From Sabethes cyaneus (lineage: Eukaryota > Arthropoda > Insecta > Diptera > Culicidae), in NCBI RefSeq assembly GCF_943734655.1, contig NC_071353.1, positions 147,666,043 through 147,730,042 on the forward strand: 64,000 nucleotides of DNA. Direction: 5' to 3'. Below the pieces are notes generated by a model. The model did no database searches. It was given only the letters and a program-made list of their open reading frames with translations, and had not been told where the DNA came from. Position 1 is the stretch's first letter. The number at the start of each line of letters is the position of its first letter. The position numbers and the translations under genes were made by a program. Below, in pieces: positions 54,973 through 64,000 of the stretch.

Positions 54973-56676
54973 CTAATTGGCACGCCTCTTAATCGAGACC
55001 TTGCCACGGCTCAGCTGGCTGGTAAAGAAGCGCACCTTCTGCCCGTCGGCCGTCTTCTTCACCCAGATGGCCTCGCTACCGATGGCGCTGATGCTGGCGG
55101 CGAAGCGCGGAATGTCCTTTCCCTCGACATAGACCGCTTGACCGCGGTGGAACCAACGCCGCTCGTACAGAAGCTTACCATCTTCGATTCTGGTTTCCAC
55201 CAGTGGTTGTTGGCCTCCTAACGGCTGAGGCTGCTGCTGCTGTTGTTGTTGGTTGAGGCTGCTGTTTGCAGTTGATTGACTGTTATTAACGGATGGTGGA
55301 TGCACCATTTGCTGCTGTTGCTGTGCTGGTGGCATCGGTTGATGATTCTGGTTTTGGACTTGATTCGATACCGAATTGTTGGACAATGGTGCAATTGATT
55401 GGTTCGGAATAATCGGCTGTGATGGCGCCATCGGCACTGAAGAATACATAGAAATACTGACATCATTTGTGTGGGAGGTTCCTCCCGAAGAATTGTTCAT
55501 TTGATAACTGTTGGCTGAAGGATGGTTCGATATACCGGCCAGTGTTGAGACACCGACACCCATTTGATTGCCATTGCCAGCAATGGAAAGACTATTCGAA
55601 TGAGGACGTATCGATTGAACTGCTTTTCCACGACTGATCAGCTTCAAATCGTTTTCCACCTCTTTCTCGTCCAACAACAGCACCAACTGGCCGCTGGTCG
55701 GTTTGCGTCGCTTTTCCGGAACCGGAAGCGGTTCGTTCGGACGTCGCCGCAGCTTGCGTGTCACGGTTGGTTTCAAATCAATCGAATCACCCGTCAGTTC
55801 CATCGTAGCCCTTTCGTTTTCAATCATCTTTCGCCGATCCTCGAAGTCCGTCATCAGATTCTCCCGTAAATCGACCTTTTTCTCTTCGTACTCTTTGACG
55901 GCTGCATTTTTCTCCAGAATATAGTCACGTTCAACGCAACTGATTAGGTACTCGCGATAAATATCGTTCAAACGAATTCGCTCGTTAAATTGATGTTCTA
56001 ATTTCTTTACTCGTCGTAAATACTCGGGATGCGTTCCAGATCGCAGCTCTTCCAGTTGTTTCTTCAGCGAAGCCAGCTTGTCCTGATACATCCTGACACA
56101 AGGAAAAAAAGTTAAACTTGTTAATTTTTACCGACATAATAAACGGCAAGTAATTGGAAACTTACTGCTCTTTAATTTCGATCGGCTCGTCTATGTTGCG
56201 ATGGTTGCTGGATCCCATCTCGGTCTCACTCGCTTCCTCCGTATCTAAAAGCATCAGCGATAAGAAATAATGTTGCATCATTATTCAGAAACATAAATGT
56301 ACAGTTCTCCATTCCATTTCATCTGTGGTAAACAATAAAAACAAAAACAGGGCAGCAGCACAAAGCGAGCGGCCAATAATGGCTCCCTCTTCTTATTTAT
56401 CACTAACTTTAGCTACTGTTTCGCAACCATTTTCTAACCAAACAAAGCAAATCGATGCGATGGGAAAATTGCATCCCACCAACCACTCTTACCTTCCTCG
56501 CTGTCGTCAATGTTGTCCTCTTCCAGCAGGGGAACCTCGTCAAACAGATCCTGCTCCAGCTGGTCGCCGTCGCCATCGGTTTCGTCGTAATCGTGCTGAT
56601 TGTTTTGATGAACCACAGCTCCTCCCGATGCAGCACTGCCGTGGCTGTTGTTCATATGCCCGAACGACGAAGACAT
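54973..56676 (-). CDS. SDS3 / SUDS3-like subunit of the Sin3 histone deacetylase corepressor
   Basis: Three coding exons, 56493-56676, 56166-56244 and 54973-56092, with GTAAG donors and TTTTAG/GTCAG acceptors, give 460 residues in one frame. The N-terminus (MSSSFGHMNNS) is Ser/His/Asp rich and acidic (DDSEEDTEEASETEMG). The Sds3 domain starts with EIKEQMYQDKLASLKKQLEE at about residue 84 and includes a long coiled coil and the conserved NERATMELTGDSIDLKPTVT and RKLRRRPNEPLPVPEKRRKP stretches. The middle is Ser/Asn/Gln rich with a Q7 run. The C-terminus (VETRIEDGKLLYERRWFHRG to SIKRRAN) is the conserved end domain. It is longer than vertebrate SUDS3 because of the Gln-rich middle. The family scaffolds HDAC1/2 with Sin3 in the nucleus. 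The start is the first ATG in frame; upstream in-frame codons are non-ATG. Confidence 0.95.
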
Positions 56677-56895
56677 TCTGCTGTTGCTGCTGCTAAGTAC
56701 GACGAACCCTCCGGTAATCGGATCGGAATTCAGGAATATTACCACTTATTCTAGGCAATCAGTGCTCCACTTTGAAAACACAACACTTTTAGTTCCCGTA
56801 TTAAGTGGAAAATGTCGGCCAGCAAAACGTTTCCGTAGTAAAATGATGAAAAAACAATAATATAGATTAGTGATGTCTGACTGACGACGCGCGTC

Positions 56896-57186
56896 CAGGG
56901 ATGCCACATATAATTCTGTGTTTTTTGTTGGAAAAATCTGACAATCTGTACGGCGAGGAAAAATATCTGTGCAAAAATCTGTCCAATGCAAAACAATGAG
57001 AGTGAAAGAGATAGAGTCCTTTTATCTGACTATTTCCGTCTCTTTCACTCTCATGTAAAAGCTCAAAAATCTGTTTAATCTGTGTAATTTGGCGAAAATC
57101 TGTATTCTATGCATACAGATTCTGTACAGGCGATTTCTTTCGAATATCTGTTAAACACAGAATAATCTGTGCATGTGGCAACCCTG
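56896..57186. mobile_element. hAT-type MITE, 291 bp, 8-bp TSD, upstream of SDS3
   Basis: TIRs CAGGGATGCCACAT and the inverse of CAGGGTTGCCACAT; exact TSD CGCGCGTC at 56888-56895 and 57187-57194. The interior is full of AAATCTG/ATCTGTG motifs. It lies 220 bp upstream of the SDS3 ATG. Confidence 0.9.
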
Positions 57187-57395
57187 CGCGCGTCCAGAAA
57201 AGCACCCTCTTCGAATTTGGCGAACCTGAACCTGTATACGACGCCGATGACAGGTTGAGTCAGACGAAAGCGAGAAAATGGAAGAGAAAAGAAGGTATAA
57301 AAACATCGAGACATCAGGACGCAGCCTGGTTCGACAGCTTGTCAGCAGCAAATTGAAATGAAATGAAGATGGCGCTGTGCCCTTCGATTCAGGCA

Positions 57396-57798
57396 CCGTG
57401 GACTCCCGTTCGTTTGACCGTTTTTAATCTGAACATTTTTTAATTTGTACCCCGCTGATTTGCACGACGTGCAAATTAAAAATGGTTCAAATCTCATTCT
57501 CAACATGGCATCATTTTTTTCCGCAGACAATGCACGTAAACACGATTTGTTGGTACTGATCTAGCGTGTTTAATCAGTTTCACATTTCGTTTCCCATCGA
57601 TTACGATAGAAATCCGATCAGAGAATAAAATATTCGCTGCTTGCAACTACCAACTAAATCAAACCGCCAAAACAATAACAAAGAGCAGGGCGGCCAGTTC
57701 ATACAAGTTTCAGCATATTTAGGGTTACTAGTTTTTAAAATAAAAACTAACCCCGCTAGTTTGCATGAGGAATCGTTCAAACGAACGGGTTTCCACTG
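57396..57798. mobile_element. pogo-like MITE (GTGGACCCCCG family), copy 2
   Basis: 403 bp, similar throughout to 41555-41959; the left TA is mutated to CA and the TIR has substitutions, so this copy looks older. Confidence 0.83.
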
Positions 57799-57834
57799 TA
57801 CTACACTCAACACTGGGTGAAAAGATAGAAGTAA

Positions 57835-58139
57835 AGCGGGGTACGCTGCTGAAAAGAAAACAGCTCAAGAAAAAATCTTGCTATTTACCGAAGAAATTTT
57901 GACAACTCCAATGCAAGCAACCACCTGTCAATTTTTCTTGTGGTAATAATTGCGCCGGATATTATTCCGTACGGAAAAGTGACGTTTTAATTCACCTGCA
58001 TGTAAAACTGCGCCATCTGAACGTGAAATAATATTTCTTATGAAGTGCGTACTGCTTAAGAAATCGTAAACGAAATCGATTTCTTGAGCATTTCTTGTCC
58101 TATCTTTTTACCCATTACTTTTCAGCAGCGTACCCCGCT
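57835..58139. mobile_element. MITE with AGCGGGGTACGCTGCTGAAA ends, copy 1
   Basis: Ends AGCGGGGTACGCTGCTGAAA and the inverse; 305 bp, inverted relative to the copy at 63072-63393. Followed by TTA and a half copy of the palindromic element. Confidence 0.8.
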
Positions 58140-58250
58140 TTACGGTGAACGCGCGGAAAGAAAACGTGCGATGTATTAGGAAAATGTCAAAAATGCTATT
58201 AAAATATTACGAACACGTCCGCCATTATGGCTCGTAAAAAGCTGGATAGC
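58140..58250. repeat. half copy of the AAAAAGCTGGATA palindromic element
   Basis: Contains GAACGCGCGGAAAGAAAACG, GTGCGATGTATTAGG and CGTCCGCCATTATGGCTCGT, matching one arm of the palindrome at 62795-63008. Confidence 0.85.
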
Positions 58251-58329
58251 GTCACCACCACTATAGTTTCCCAACTAAATGATTCTTTTGATTTGCACAC
58301 TGAAAACCTTTGGCTCTTCTGGCGTTAGT
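58251..58329. repeat. fragment shared with the MITE at 63567-63893
   Basis: GCGTCACCACCACTATAGTT to TCTGGCGTTAGTATA matches about 63649-63733 in order. Confidence 0.75.
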
Positions 58330-58330
58330 A

Positions 58331-58673
58331 TATCCAGCTTTTTACGCGCTATAATGGAGGATGCTATAAATTGTGTTCGAGATATGCGAACAATCTTTTT
58401 GACAACTCTGCATACATCAAAACTGGGCACTCTTCTCTTGCAACACTACCGTGCTCTTTCTTTCGTTTACGCAAAAGTAGGAAAGCAATAGTTTTGTTTA
58501 CATTTCGCACATTATTGCTCTCCTTCTTTGGCGTAAACGAAAGAAAGAACAACACTGCCGTACAGGAGAAAAGTGCCCAGTTTTGATGGATGCAGAGTTG
58601 TCAAAAAGATTGTTCGAATATTACGAACACAATTTATAGCGTCCGCCATTATAGCGCGTAAAAAGCTGGATAT
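58331..58673. mobile_element. palindromic MITE (TCCAGCTTTTTACGCGCTAT ends)
   Basis: Arms begin TCCAGCTTTTTACGCGCTAT and end with the inverse, and continue to pair through CTGCATACATCAAAACTGGG and GCACTCTTCTC-type sequence. Related at its ends to the 62795-63008 palindrome but with a different interior. Confidence 0.8.
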
Positions 58674-58680
58674 TATCTGA

Positions 58681-59050
58681 CAACAGTGCCAGCGCAGGTG
58701 AGCGGCGTTCTCGCGCAGCGATTGTTGTTTGAGTCTTGGCTTAAGCGAAAATTTGAAATGATCGTTTTTATTGACGATGGAATGAGACTCCAGTGTTACG
58801 TCTGTTAGTCTGTGATTCGTGTCTCCACTATTACTGGTACACCCACTATTACTGGTACATCCTATTTATTTTGCTATGGCGTCGTAAGCTATATTTTTAA
58901 TTTCGAATAACTTGAATTCGTTTGTGCAAGCTAATCAAAAATGCATGTCATCTTCTTTTGGAAATTGAACCGCCATCTTCTGATCCATAAGCACTCACCG
59001 TATGATCTGTCCCATCTGCATATGCAGAACAGACAGTGAAAATATTGTGT
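58681..59050. other. no gene recognised
   Basis: Contains a short direct repeat, CACTATTACTGGTACA (58827 and 58844), and nothing else recognisable. Confidence 0.4.
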
Positions 59051-59052
59051 AT

Positions 59053-59553
59053 CCAGCACTAAATTGGACTTCCGAAAAAACGGCAAATGCCTTTTCTTCC
59101 GTACACTCTTAAATTATTCTACCTGTAAATTGGTCAGATTTAGTTAAAGTTAGGTTGAAACTACTCAAAATGCCCTTAAAGTGTACAAACTCAGATTTTG
59201 AGTAGTTTTTCAACCAAAAAATTGGTAGTAGGAACTTAAAATTGCGTTATTTGTCATGGAGAATAATTCAATTATCGGTAGCAAGTAGCCAAAATTGGTT
59301 GAAATTTTTACCCAAAGTATGAGTTTGTACACTTTAAGGGCATTTTGAGTAGTTTCAACCTAGTTTTAACTAAATCCGACCTATTTACAGATAGAGTCAT
59401 GAGTGTACCGTACATTAAAACTGGTGTCGGCTGTAGTGCGCTGTATAACACGTCTCATTTGCTATACAGCGCATTACTTCTGACACTAGGTTTAATGTAC
59501 GGTTCGGAAGAAAAGGCGTTTGCCGTTTTTTCGGAAGTTCAATTTAGTGCTGG
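59053..59553. mobile_element. inverted-repeat element with a nested MITE
   Basis: Outer arms CCAGCACTAAATTGGACTTC and the inverse GAAGTTCAATTTAGTGCTGG pair through GGCAAATGCCTTTTCTTCCG. A TA-target MITE (59104-59405) sits between them. Confidence 0.75.
59104..59405. mobile_element. TA-target palindromic MITE (CACTCTTAAATT ends)
   Basis: 302 bp, TA on both sides (59102-59103, 59406-59407). Arms share CTCAAAATGCCCTTAAAGTG and its inverse CACTTTAAGGGCATTTTGAG. The 98-codon frame over its right end is not a gene. Confidence 0.8.
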
Positions 59554-59787
59554 CGACACATCTTTACATTTGAAGCAGTCGATAATGTCGATAACTGACA
59601 TATATTTTTGCTGTCAGTCGAATTGGCCTTGCCAGCGTTGAAAGAGATTTCGAAGGCTGCTCGCACTTACAGGAAATCTCGTGCCGAACTGTCAACGCGT
59701 GAGTGTTGACAAAAGCAAAAATACTTCCCTTTCTTTTTTTCTCACGCAAAACCCTGAACAATATTAGCAACGCTGGCAAGGCCAATA

Positions 59788-60317
59788 GAGGTTTTCCGTC
59801 AGATCTTACCCCTCCTTTTCTTATTTGTTCTCTAAAGTACTCCCAATACAAGTGACAATGGCGCAAAAATATATTTTTTTCGTTGCCTATAGAATTTACT
59901 ACGATCTTTTAAACAATACAAATTGCAAGAATGTTGGATTTCTTTCACCAAATCACGAATGTTGAGTTTGAAAAATTCGTTCCGGTTGCACTGTTTATCA
60001 AAATTTTCAGATTCAGGTTGAGTGAAAGGGACAAAACGAATGAAAAGCTAACGGTTACTTTCTTTTTCGTTTCGTGTCTTGCTTGCCACAAGAGTAAAGA
60101 GTGGCACAAATGGTTTTGAACTGCTGAAAACAGAGGACACTGGTACAAAAGGCATGTAATACATCCGAGAAGTGACGGGTTGAAATATACGTATTTTTCT
60201 GTTCTTTTTTCATTTTTACAGTAGTTAGAAGCTTTATTAAAGAAAGTTTTATATGGGTATCATTTCTAAGAGCCAAAACCGAATATTAAACAAAAAAAAA
60301 AATTTAAGGAAAACCTC
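59788..60317. mobile_element. Tc1/mariner-type MITE (GAGGTTTTCCGTCA family), copy 2
   Basis: TA-flanked and similar to 19783-20659 but without the hAT MITE; the position matching that insertion, near 60052, reads GGTTACTTTCTTTTTC uninterrupted. Confidence 0.85.
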
Positions 60318-60462
60318 TATTGCGAAATTCTATATGACATGATAGTATGTGTGCTGTGAGTCGAATGAAAGCTTATTGGTATTAGTTTGTAAGGCCACTT
60401 TAACACCCTTAAGCAGCTTTAAAGTGGTTTGAAAGCTGTGAGACTAATGAAAGCTTCTACTA

Positions 60463-60768
60463 CCCAGGTAACCAATAAGCATTAAAATAAGCAGTAAATC
60501 AGTCGTTTATTAGCATCCCTGGCGTTTTATACTGCAGGTTGTTGTTTATCAGCTTTTTGACTGCATAACTGAATTGGCATCCACAATTCTATTTAAATTC
60601 TTCTTGTTGGTAACTAGCTGCAAATAAGCATTGTCAGCATTATAAGAGGGCTAGCAGTAAAGTAGCCGCATATTTTGCCAAAATAGCATTTAAGTAGCAT
60701 TTAAGGCGACTTAAATGCTTATTGGCTTGCTTTTAAATTGCATTGGATATGCTTATTGGTTACCTGGG
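60463..60768. mobile_element. MITE with CCCAGGTAACCAATAAGC ends, copy 3
   Basis: Both ends intact (CCCAGGTAACC...GGTTACCTGGG). Inserted in a repeat with GCCACTTTAACACC on both sides (about 60395 and 60779). Confidence 0.83.
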
Positions 60769-60769
60769 T

Positions 60770-61198
60770 CGTTTATAAAGCCACTTTAACACCTTTAAGC
60801 AGCAGTAAAACAGTGTTTATGGCTGTTTAGAAGCGTATTGTTTAGCAGGAAAATCCGCTATTGAGCTTGTTTATCAGCTTTGGAGAAAAGCTGGTTTGAA
60901 AAGCTTAAAGTAGCTTGAACATCGCTTGTTCAAACACCATTTAACATACCATTTAAGTGCTTACTATAGCTTAGATCGCCTCAAACCAACTTGTAAACAG
61001 TAATTGCAAAAATGACCAATCGTTTTTTCAGCTAATATAGCACAATTACTGACGGGTTGTGGAGAGGCTGAAGAAGTGCTTGATCTGCTTGTGACACTAT
61101 TATGTGAAGCAGCTGATTTACAGCGCATTCGTTGGTTGCTTAAACACTTATAGAATACATATAGAATAGGCCTGTGCTTGAATTTATTCAGTGTCTAG
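60770..61198. other. repeat-rich, no gene
   Basis: Contains CACTTTAACACCTTTAAGCA, related to 60395-60420, in which copy 3 of the CCCAGG MITE is embedded. Confidence 0.4.
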
Positions 61199-61334
61199 AG
61201 GGATGGGAACTATCTGTAAAAATCGTTACTGATAACTGTCAGTAGTTTTCGGTTCGTTACTGATATTTGTCAGTAAACATCAGTAATTTTACCCATCACA
61301 GTATTGAAGCAAAAACGTAAGAAATTGTAATACT

Positions 61335-61632
61335 CAAGGGGTCGGACACTCAGCACATAGTGCCCCGGCACTGCAGAAATATCAAACGGCACACCTCTAA
61401 AGCCTTATAAAAATAACATTTATAGGGCTTTACACACCTCCGGTTCAATTTTACATATGAAATGGGAGCACTGCCAGTTGTCAAAATCATCTCGCACGGT
61501 TGCCAGGTCTATCAGATTTTAACAAATTCAACAAATCTTGCAGTTCGGCACTTTCGGTACAGCACCGGCACAGTTCGGTTCGTTTCAAGTCGCCTAACAT
61601 AAAAACGGCTGTGCCGAGTGTCCGACCCCTTG
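61335..61632 (-). mobile_element. hAT-type MITE (CAAGGGGTCGG family), copy 3
   Basis: 298 bp, reverse orientation, exact TSD GTAATACT (61327-61334, 61633-61640). Confidence 0.93.
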
Positions 61633-61689
61633 GTAATACTAAAATTGCGTTATTCATGGTATCTTTATATTGTAATTTACCAAGTGGGC

Positions 61690-61985
61690 TCTTCATTGGG
61701 ATGCGTATAGTCTACGCACCAAATTATATCTGACGAAAATCGGTAGGCCACAGTGGGCCAGGCCCGTCGTAAGAATGCTGGACGGCAGTGCGATGAAAAC
61801 AGTTCTCTTTAAAAATCCCACCGGAACCAGGAACAGAGGATTCGACGTGCAAGATGGCTCGACCAAATCAAAAGTGATTCGCGACTGAGAAAATGGCGAC
61901 GAGTGGCCCAAGATCAAGTTGAATGGAGACGACTGCTTGAAACAGCACGAGTCACCCCGGCTCTATGCTGCCGATAACAACGACG
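61690..61985 (+). pseudogene. non-LTR RT C-terminal fragment
   Basis: Plus strand gives WAGPVVRMLDGSAMKTVLFK and NPTGTRNRGFDVQDGSTKSK, then a damaged end. It is a sister of 12650-13125. Confidence 0.7.
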
Positions 61986-62207
61986 ACATATTAGACCGTA
62001 TGAATAAGAGTTAGAGCAAATGCTTCCATACGATTTAAACGGGAAAAACAAAGCAAACTGTTTTATTCATACGGCCTATTGTGACACCCTCGTCTATCGC
62101 TGCTCCCAAGCATTAAGTTTAATCTAGCTTATTTTTCTAAAGGGACGACGTAATTGTATCAGTAAATGTTAATAATAGCGGACCCCAACTGATACTTGTG
62201 ATATTCA

Positions 62208-62415
62208 CCCTTATTCTGCGAGTCACATGACTCAATACGACAATTGTCACTTAGGTGACTCGCCACGGCGAGTCGAGTCACCTAAGTGACAATCGTGTCA
62301 CCTAGGTAAGAAACCCTTGTCACCTAAGTGACAAGGCGAGTCACCTAGGTGACAATTGTCACCTGATTCGCGGTGACTGCAACATAGTCACGTCACTCGC
62401 CTCGCAGAATAAGGG
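62208..62415. mobile_element. MITE built of GTCACCTAAGTGAC palindromes
   Basis: TIR CCCTTATTCTGCGAG at the left and the inverse CTCGCAGAATAAGGG at the right, 208 bp. The interior is a dense set of short palindromes such as GTCACCTAAGTGAC and GTCACCTAGGTGAC in both orders. TSD not clear. Confidence 0.75.
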
Positions 62416-62469
62416 TAATTATTGCTTACTGATAACTATCAGATAGTTTGAGTTCTCCCATCCCTAGCG

Positions 62470-62745
62470 TCTACCACCTATATTCCAGGGGTGTGAAATT
62501 GTCAAAATTTTGCGGGCTAAACATCCACGGACGGCGACAACTTGGAACCAGCGAGTATACCGAAAATAACAGCTAATATTACTTAAATTATAGTTAAAAG
62601 GCTGTGCCGTACTGCTTTCTAATTAATTTCAGTGGTTCTAAAATGAATAAACCTTTAAGTAGGCACCAGAACCAAAAGTACCAAAACCAATGAGTGGGAC
62701 ATGTACAATGTATGTAGTTTGACAGCCACACCACCCCGCTGCTAT
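62470..62745. other. no gene recognised
   Basis: Short AT-rich spacer. Confidence 0.4.
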
Positions 62746-62746
62746 A

Positions 62747-63008
62747 TCCAGCTTTTTACGAGCCATAATGGCGGACGTGTTCGTAATATTTGAATCCAGC
62801 TTTTTACGAGCCATAATGGCGGACGTGTTCGTAATATTTGAATAGCATTTTTGACATTTCCCTAATACATCGCACGTTTTCTTTCCGTACATTCCTTTAG
62901 TTTACCGCGAACGCGCGGAAAGAAAACGTGCGATGTATTAGGGAAATGTCAAAAATGCTATTCAAATATTACGAACACGTCCGCCATTATGGCTCGTAAA
63001 AAGCTGGA
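62747..63008. mobile_element. long palindrome (about 97-bp arms) with a 48-bp tandem duplication of its end
   Basis: 62795-63008 is a near-perfect palindrome: TCCAGCTTTTTACGAGCCAT to its inverse at the right, with TCCGTACATTCCTTTAG and CGCGAACGCGCGGA at the centre. The outermost 48 bp of the left arm is repeated directly before it (62747-62794). Confidence 0.88.
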
Positions 63009-63498
63009 TAGCATTTTTGACATTTCCCTCATACATCGCACGTTTTCTTTCCGTATATTCCTTTAGTTTTAAGCGTGGTACGCTGCTGAAAAGTAATGGG
63101 TAAAAAGATAGGACAAGAAATGCTCAAGAAATCGATTTCTTTTACGATTTCTTAAGCAGTACGCACCTCATAAGAAATATTATTTCACGTCCAGATGGCG
63201 CAGTTTTACACGCAAGTGAATTAAAACGTCACTTTTCCGTACGGAATAATATCCGGCACACAAGAAAAAATGACCACAAGAAACCACAAGAAAAAATGAC
63301 AGGTGGTTGCTTTGTATTGGAGTTGTCAAAATTTCTTCGGTAAATAGCAAGATTATTTCTTGAGTTGTTTTCTTTTCAGCAGCGTACCCCGCTTTACCGT
63401 GAACGCACGGAAAGAAAACGTGCGATGTATTAGGGAAATGTCAAAATTGTCGTTCAAATATTACGAACACGTCCGCCATTATGGCTCGTAAAAAGCTG
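63009..63498. mobile_element. second copy of the palindrome, split by a MITE
   Basis: 63009-63071 and 63394-63498 match the centre and right arm of 62795-63008; the MITE at 63072-63393 stands between them with TTA on both sides. Confidence 0.82.
63072..63393. mobile_element. MITE with AGCGGGGTACGCTGCTGAAA ends, copy 2
   Basis: 322 bp with ends AGCGTGGTACGCTGCTGAAA / inverse of AGCGGGGTACGCTGCTGAAA and TTA on both sides (63069-63071, 63394-63396). Inverted copy of 57835-58139, with a partial duplication of ACCACAAGAAAAAATGAC inside. Confidence 0.83.
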
Positions 63499-63566
63499 TT
63501 AGATTGTGTTAGATTTTAGAAAATCGGCATTTTAGCAAATAAAGCTTTTATTTTGAATGGTGTAGT

Positions 63567-63893
63567 CACAGAGAACAGACATCCATTCAGGAACAAATTT
63601 TTCGAGAATTCTTGGATAAAATTTCAAATTAAAATCACCTAATATGCTAGCGTCACCACCACTATAGTTCCCCAACTAAATGATTCTTTTGATTTGCACA
63701 CTGACAACCTTTGGCTCCTCTGGCGCTAGTATATATGGACTATAAGTGTTATGCTAGCGCCAGAAGCTAGCTGTTGTGAGTTTAGTGTAGAATTTTATGC
63801 GCCTTCAGCGACATCATCACTATAGTTTCCCAACTAATTTGACATAAGTTTTATCCAAGTGGGGACCTTTCGCTTGGATGTCTGTTCTCTGTG
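63567..63893. mobile_element. MITE with CACAGAGAACAGACATCC ends, copy 2
   Basis: Left end CACAGAGAACAGACATCC, right end GGATGTCTGTTCTCTGTG; 327 bp. The interior has GCTAGCGTCACC and GCTAGCGCCAGA motifs and CACTATAGTTTCCCAACTAA twice. Confidence 0.83.
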
Positions 63894-64000
63894 TTTTCAC
63901 TTCGTTCGCATACTGTTAGCGTTTCGTGCAAAAGTAGCTGTTTTTTTGTTTGCATTATTTTACCAATTTTAGAATGTTTACCTTCCAACTACGTGATTAT

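Larger units (their letters stand above)
61199..62467. mobile_element. possible hAT-like element with GGGATGGGA ends, nested
   Basis: GAGGGATGGGAACTATCTG at the left and the inverse-like GATAGTTTGAGTTCTCCCATCC at the right (a few mismatches), flanked by GTGTCTA / GCGTCTA. It contains a CAAGGGG MITE, an RT fragment and the palindromic MITE at 62208-62415. The flanking repeat is imperfect, so this is tentative. Confidence 0.5.

Noticed and set aside
56409..56745. Upstream in-frame extension of the SDS3 first exon
   Set aside because: The extension begins with a non-ATG codon (GTG); the first true ATG in frame is at 56676.

Overview
This window is nuclear DNA of an insect, most likely a culicine mosquito (Aedes/Culex type). 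The evidence is the 53-62 bp introns, the recognisable insect host genes, and a very dense, nested load of BEL/Pao, Ty3/gypsy, Jockey, CR1-like, RTE-like and Penelope-like retroelements together with many TA-, TTAA-, 3-bp- and 8-bp-target DNA elements and MITEs. No bacterial, plasmid or CRISPR features were seen. The genus is an inference.

Four host genes can be supported. (1) Ribosomal protein S10 (eS10), minus strand, about 14.3-15.2 kb, with a 5' UTR exon carrying a pyrimidine-rich start like other ribosomal protein genes. (2) A plus-strand gene at 24.0-26.5 kb for an 801-residue basic, Ser/Pro-rich protein with an array of about eight [R/K][R/K]S-hydrophobic motifs and three C2H2 fingers. 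(3) A minus-strand gene at 37.66-38.98 kb with twelve C2H2 fingers in two blocks of six; its real start is probably a 29-nt first coding exon. (4) A minus-strand SDS3/SUDS3 orthologue at 54.97-56.68 kb, a subunit of the Sin3 histone deacetylase complex, in three coding exons.

Nearly everything else is mobile DNA. 0-5.7 kb: retroelement and transposase relics. 5.68-12.01 kb: a BEL/Pao element with both LTRs, interrupted in gag by a TTAA-flanked piggyBac-type MITE. 12.0-13.1 kb: non-LTR 3' ends. 15.4-23.6 kb: nested foldback elements and MITEs, several with exact target-site duplications (TSDs). 27.1-32.0 kb: Jockey-type, RTE-like and Penelope-like fragments. 32.4-35.7 kb: a second, 5'-truncated BEL/Pao element. 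35.7-37.6 kb: a hAT end and a gypsy gag relic. 39.5-45.2 kb: pogo/Tc1-type elements and RT relics. 45.165-53.937 kb: an insertion flanked by hAT-like terminal inverted repeats (TIRs) and an exact 8-bp TSD, splitting a Jockey copy and itself holding a nearly intact CR1-like element that holds a PIF/Harbinger-like MITE. 56.9-64.0 kb: palindromic MITE clusters.

The host genes look unrelated in function and are separated by repeats; no operon or cluster logic is visible. The main interest is the nesting record: several insertions can be checked inside this window because an unoccupied relative of the target is also present. Coordinates of element ends were read by eye; superfamily names rest on TSD length and TIR form, not on a database search.
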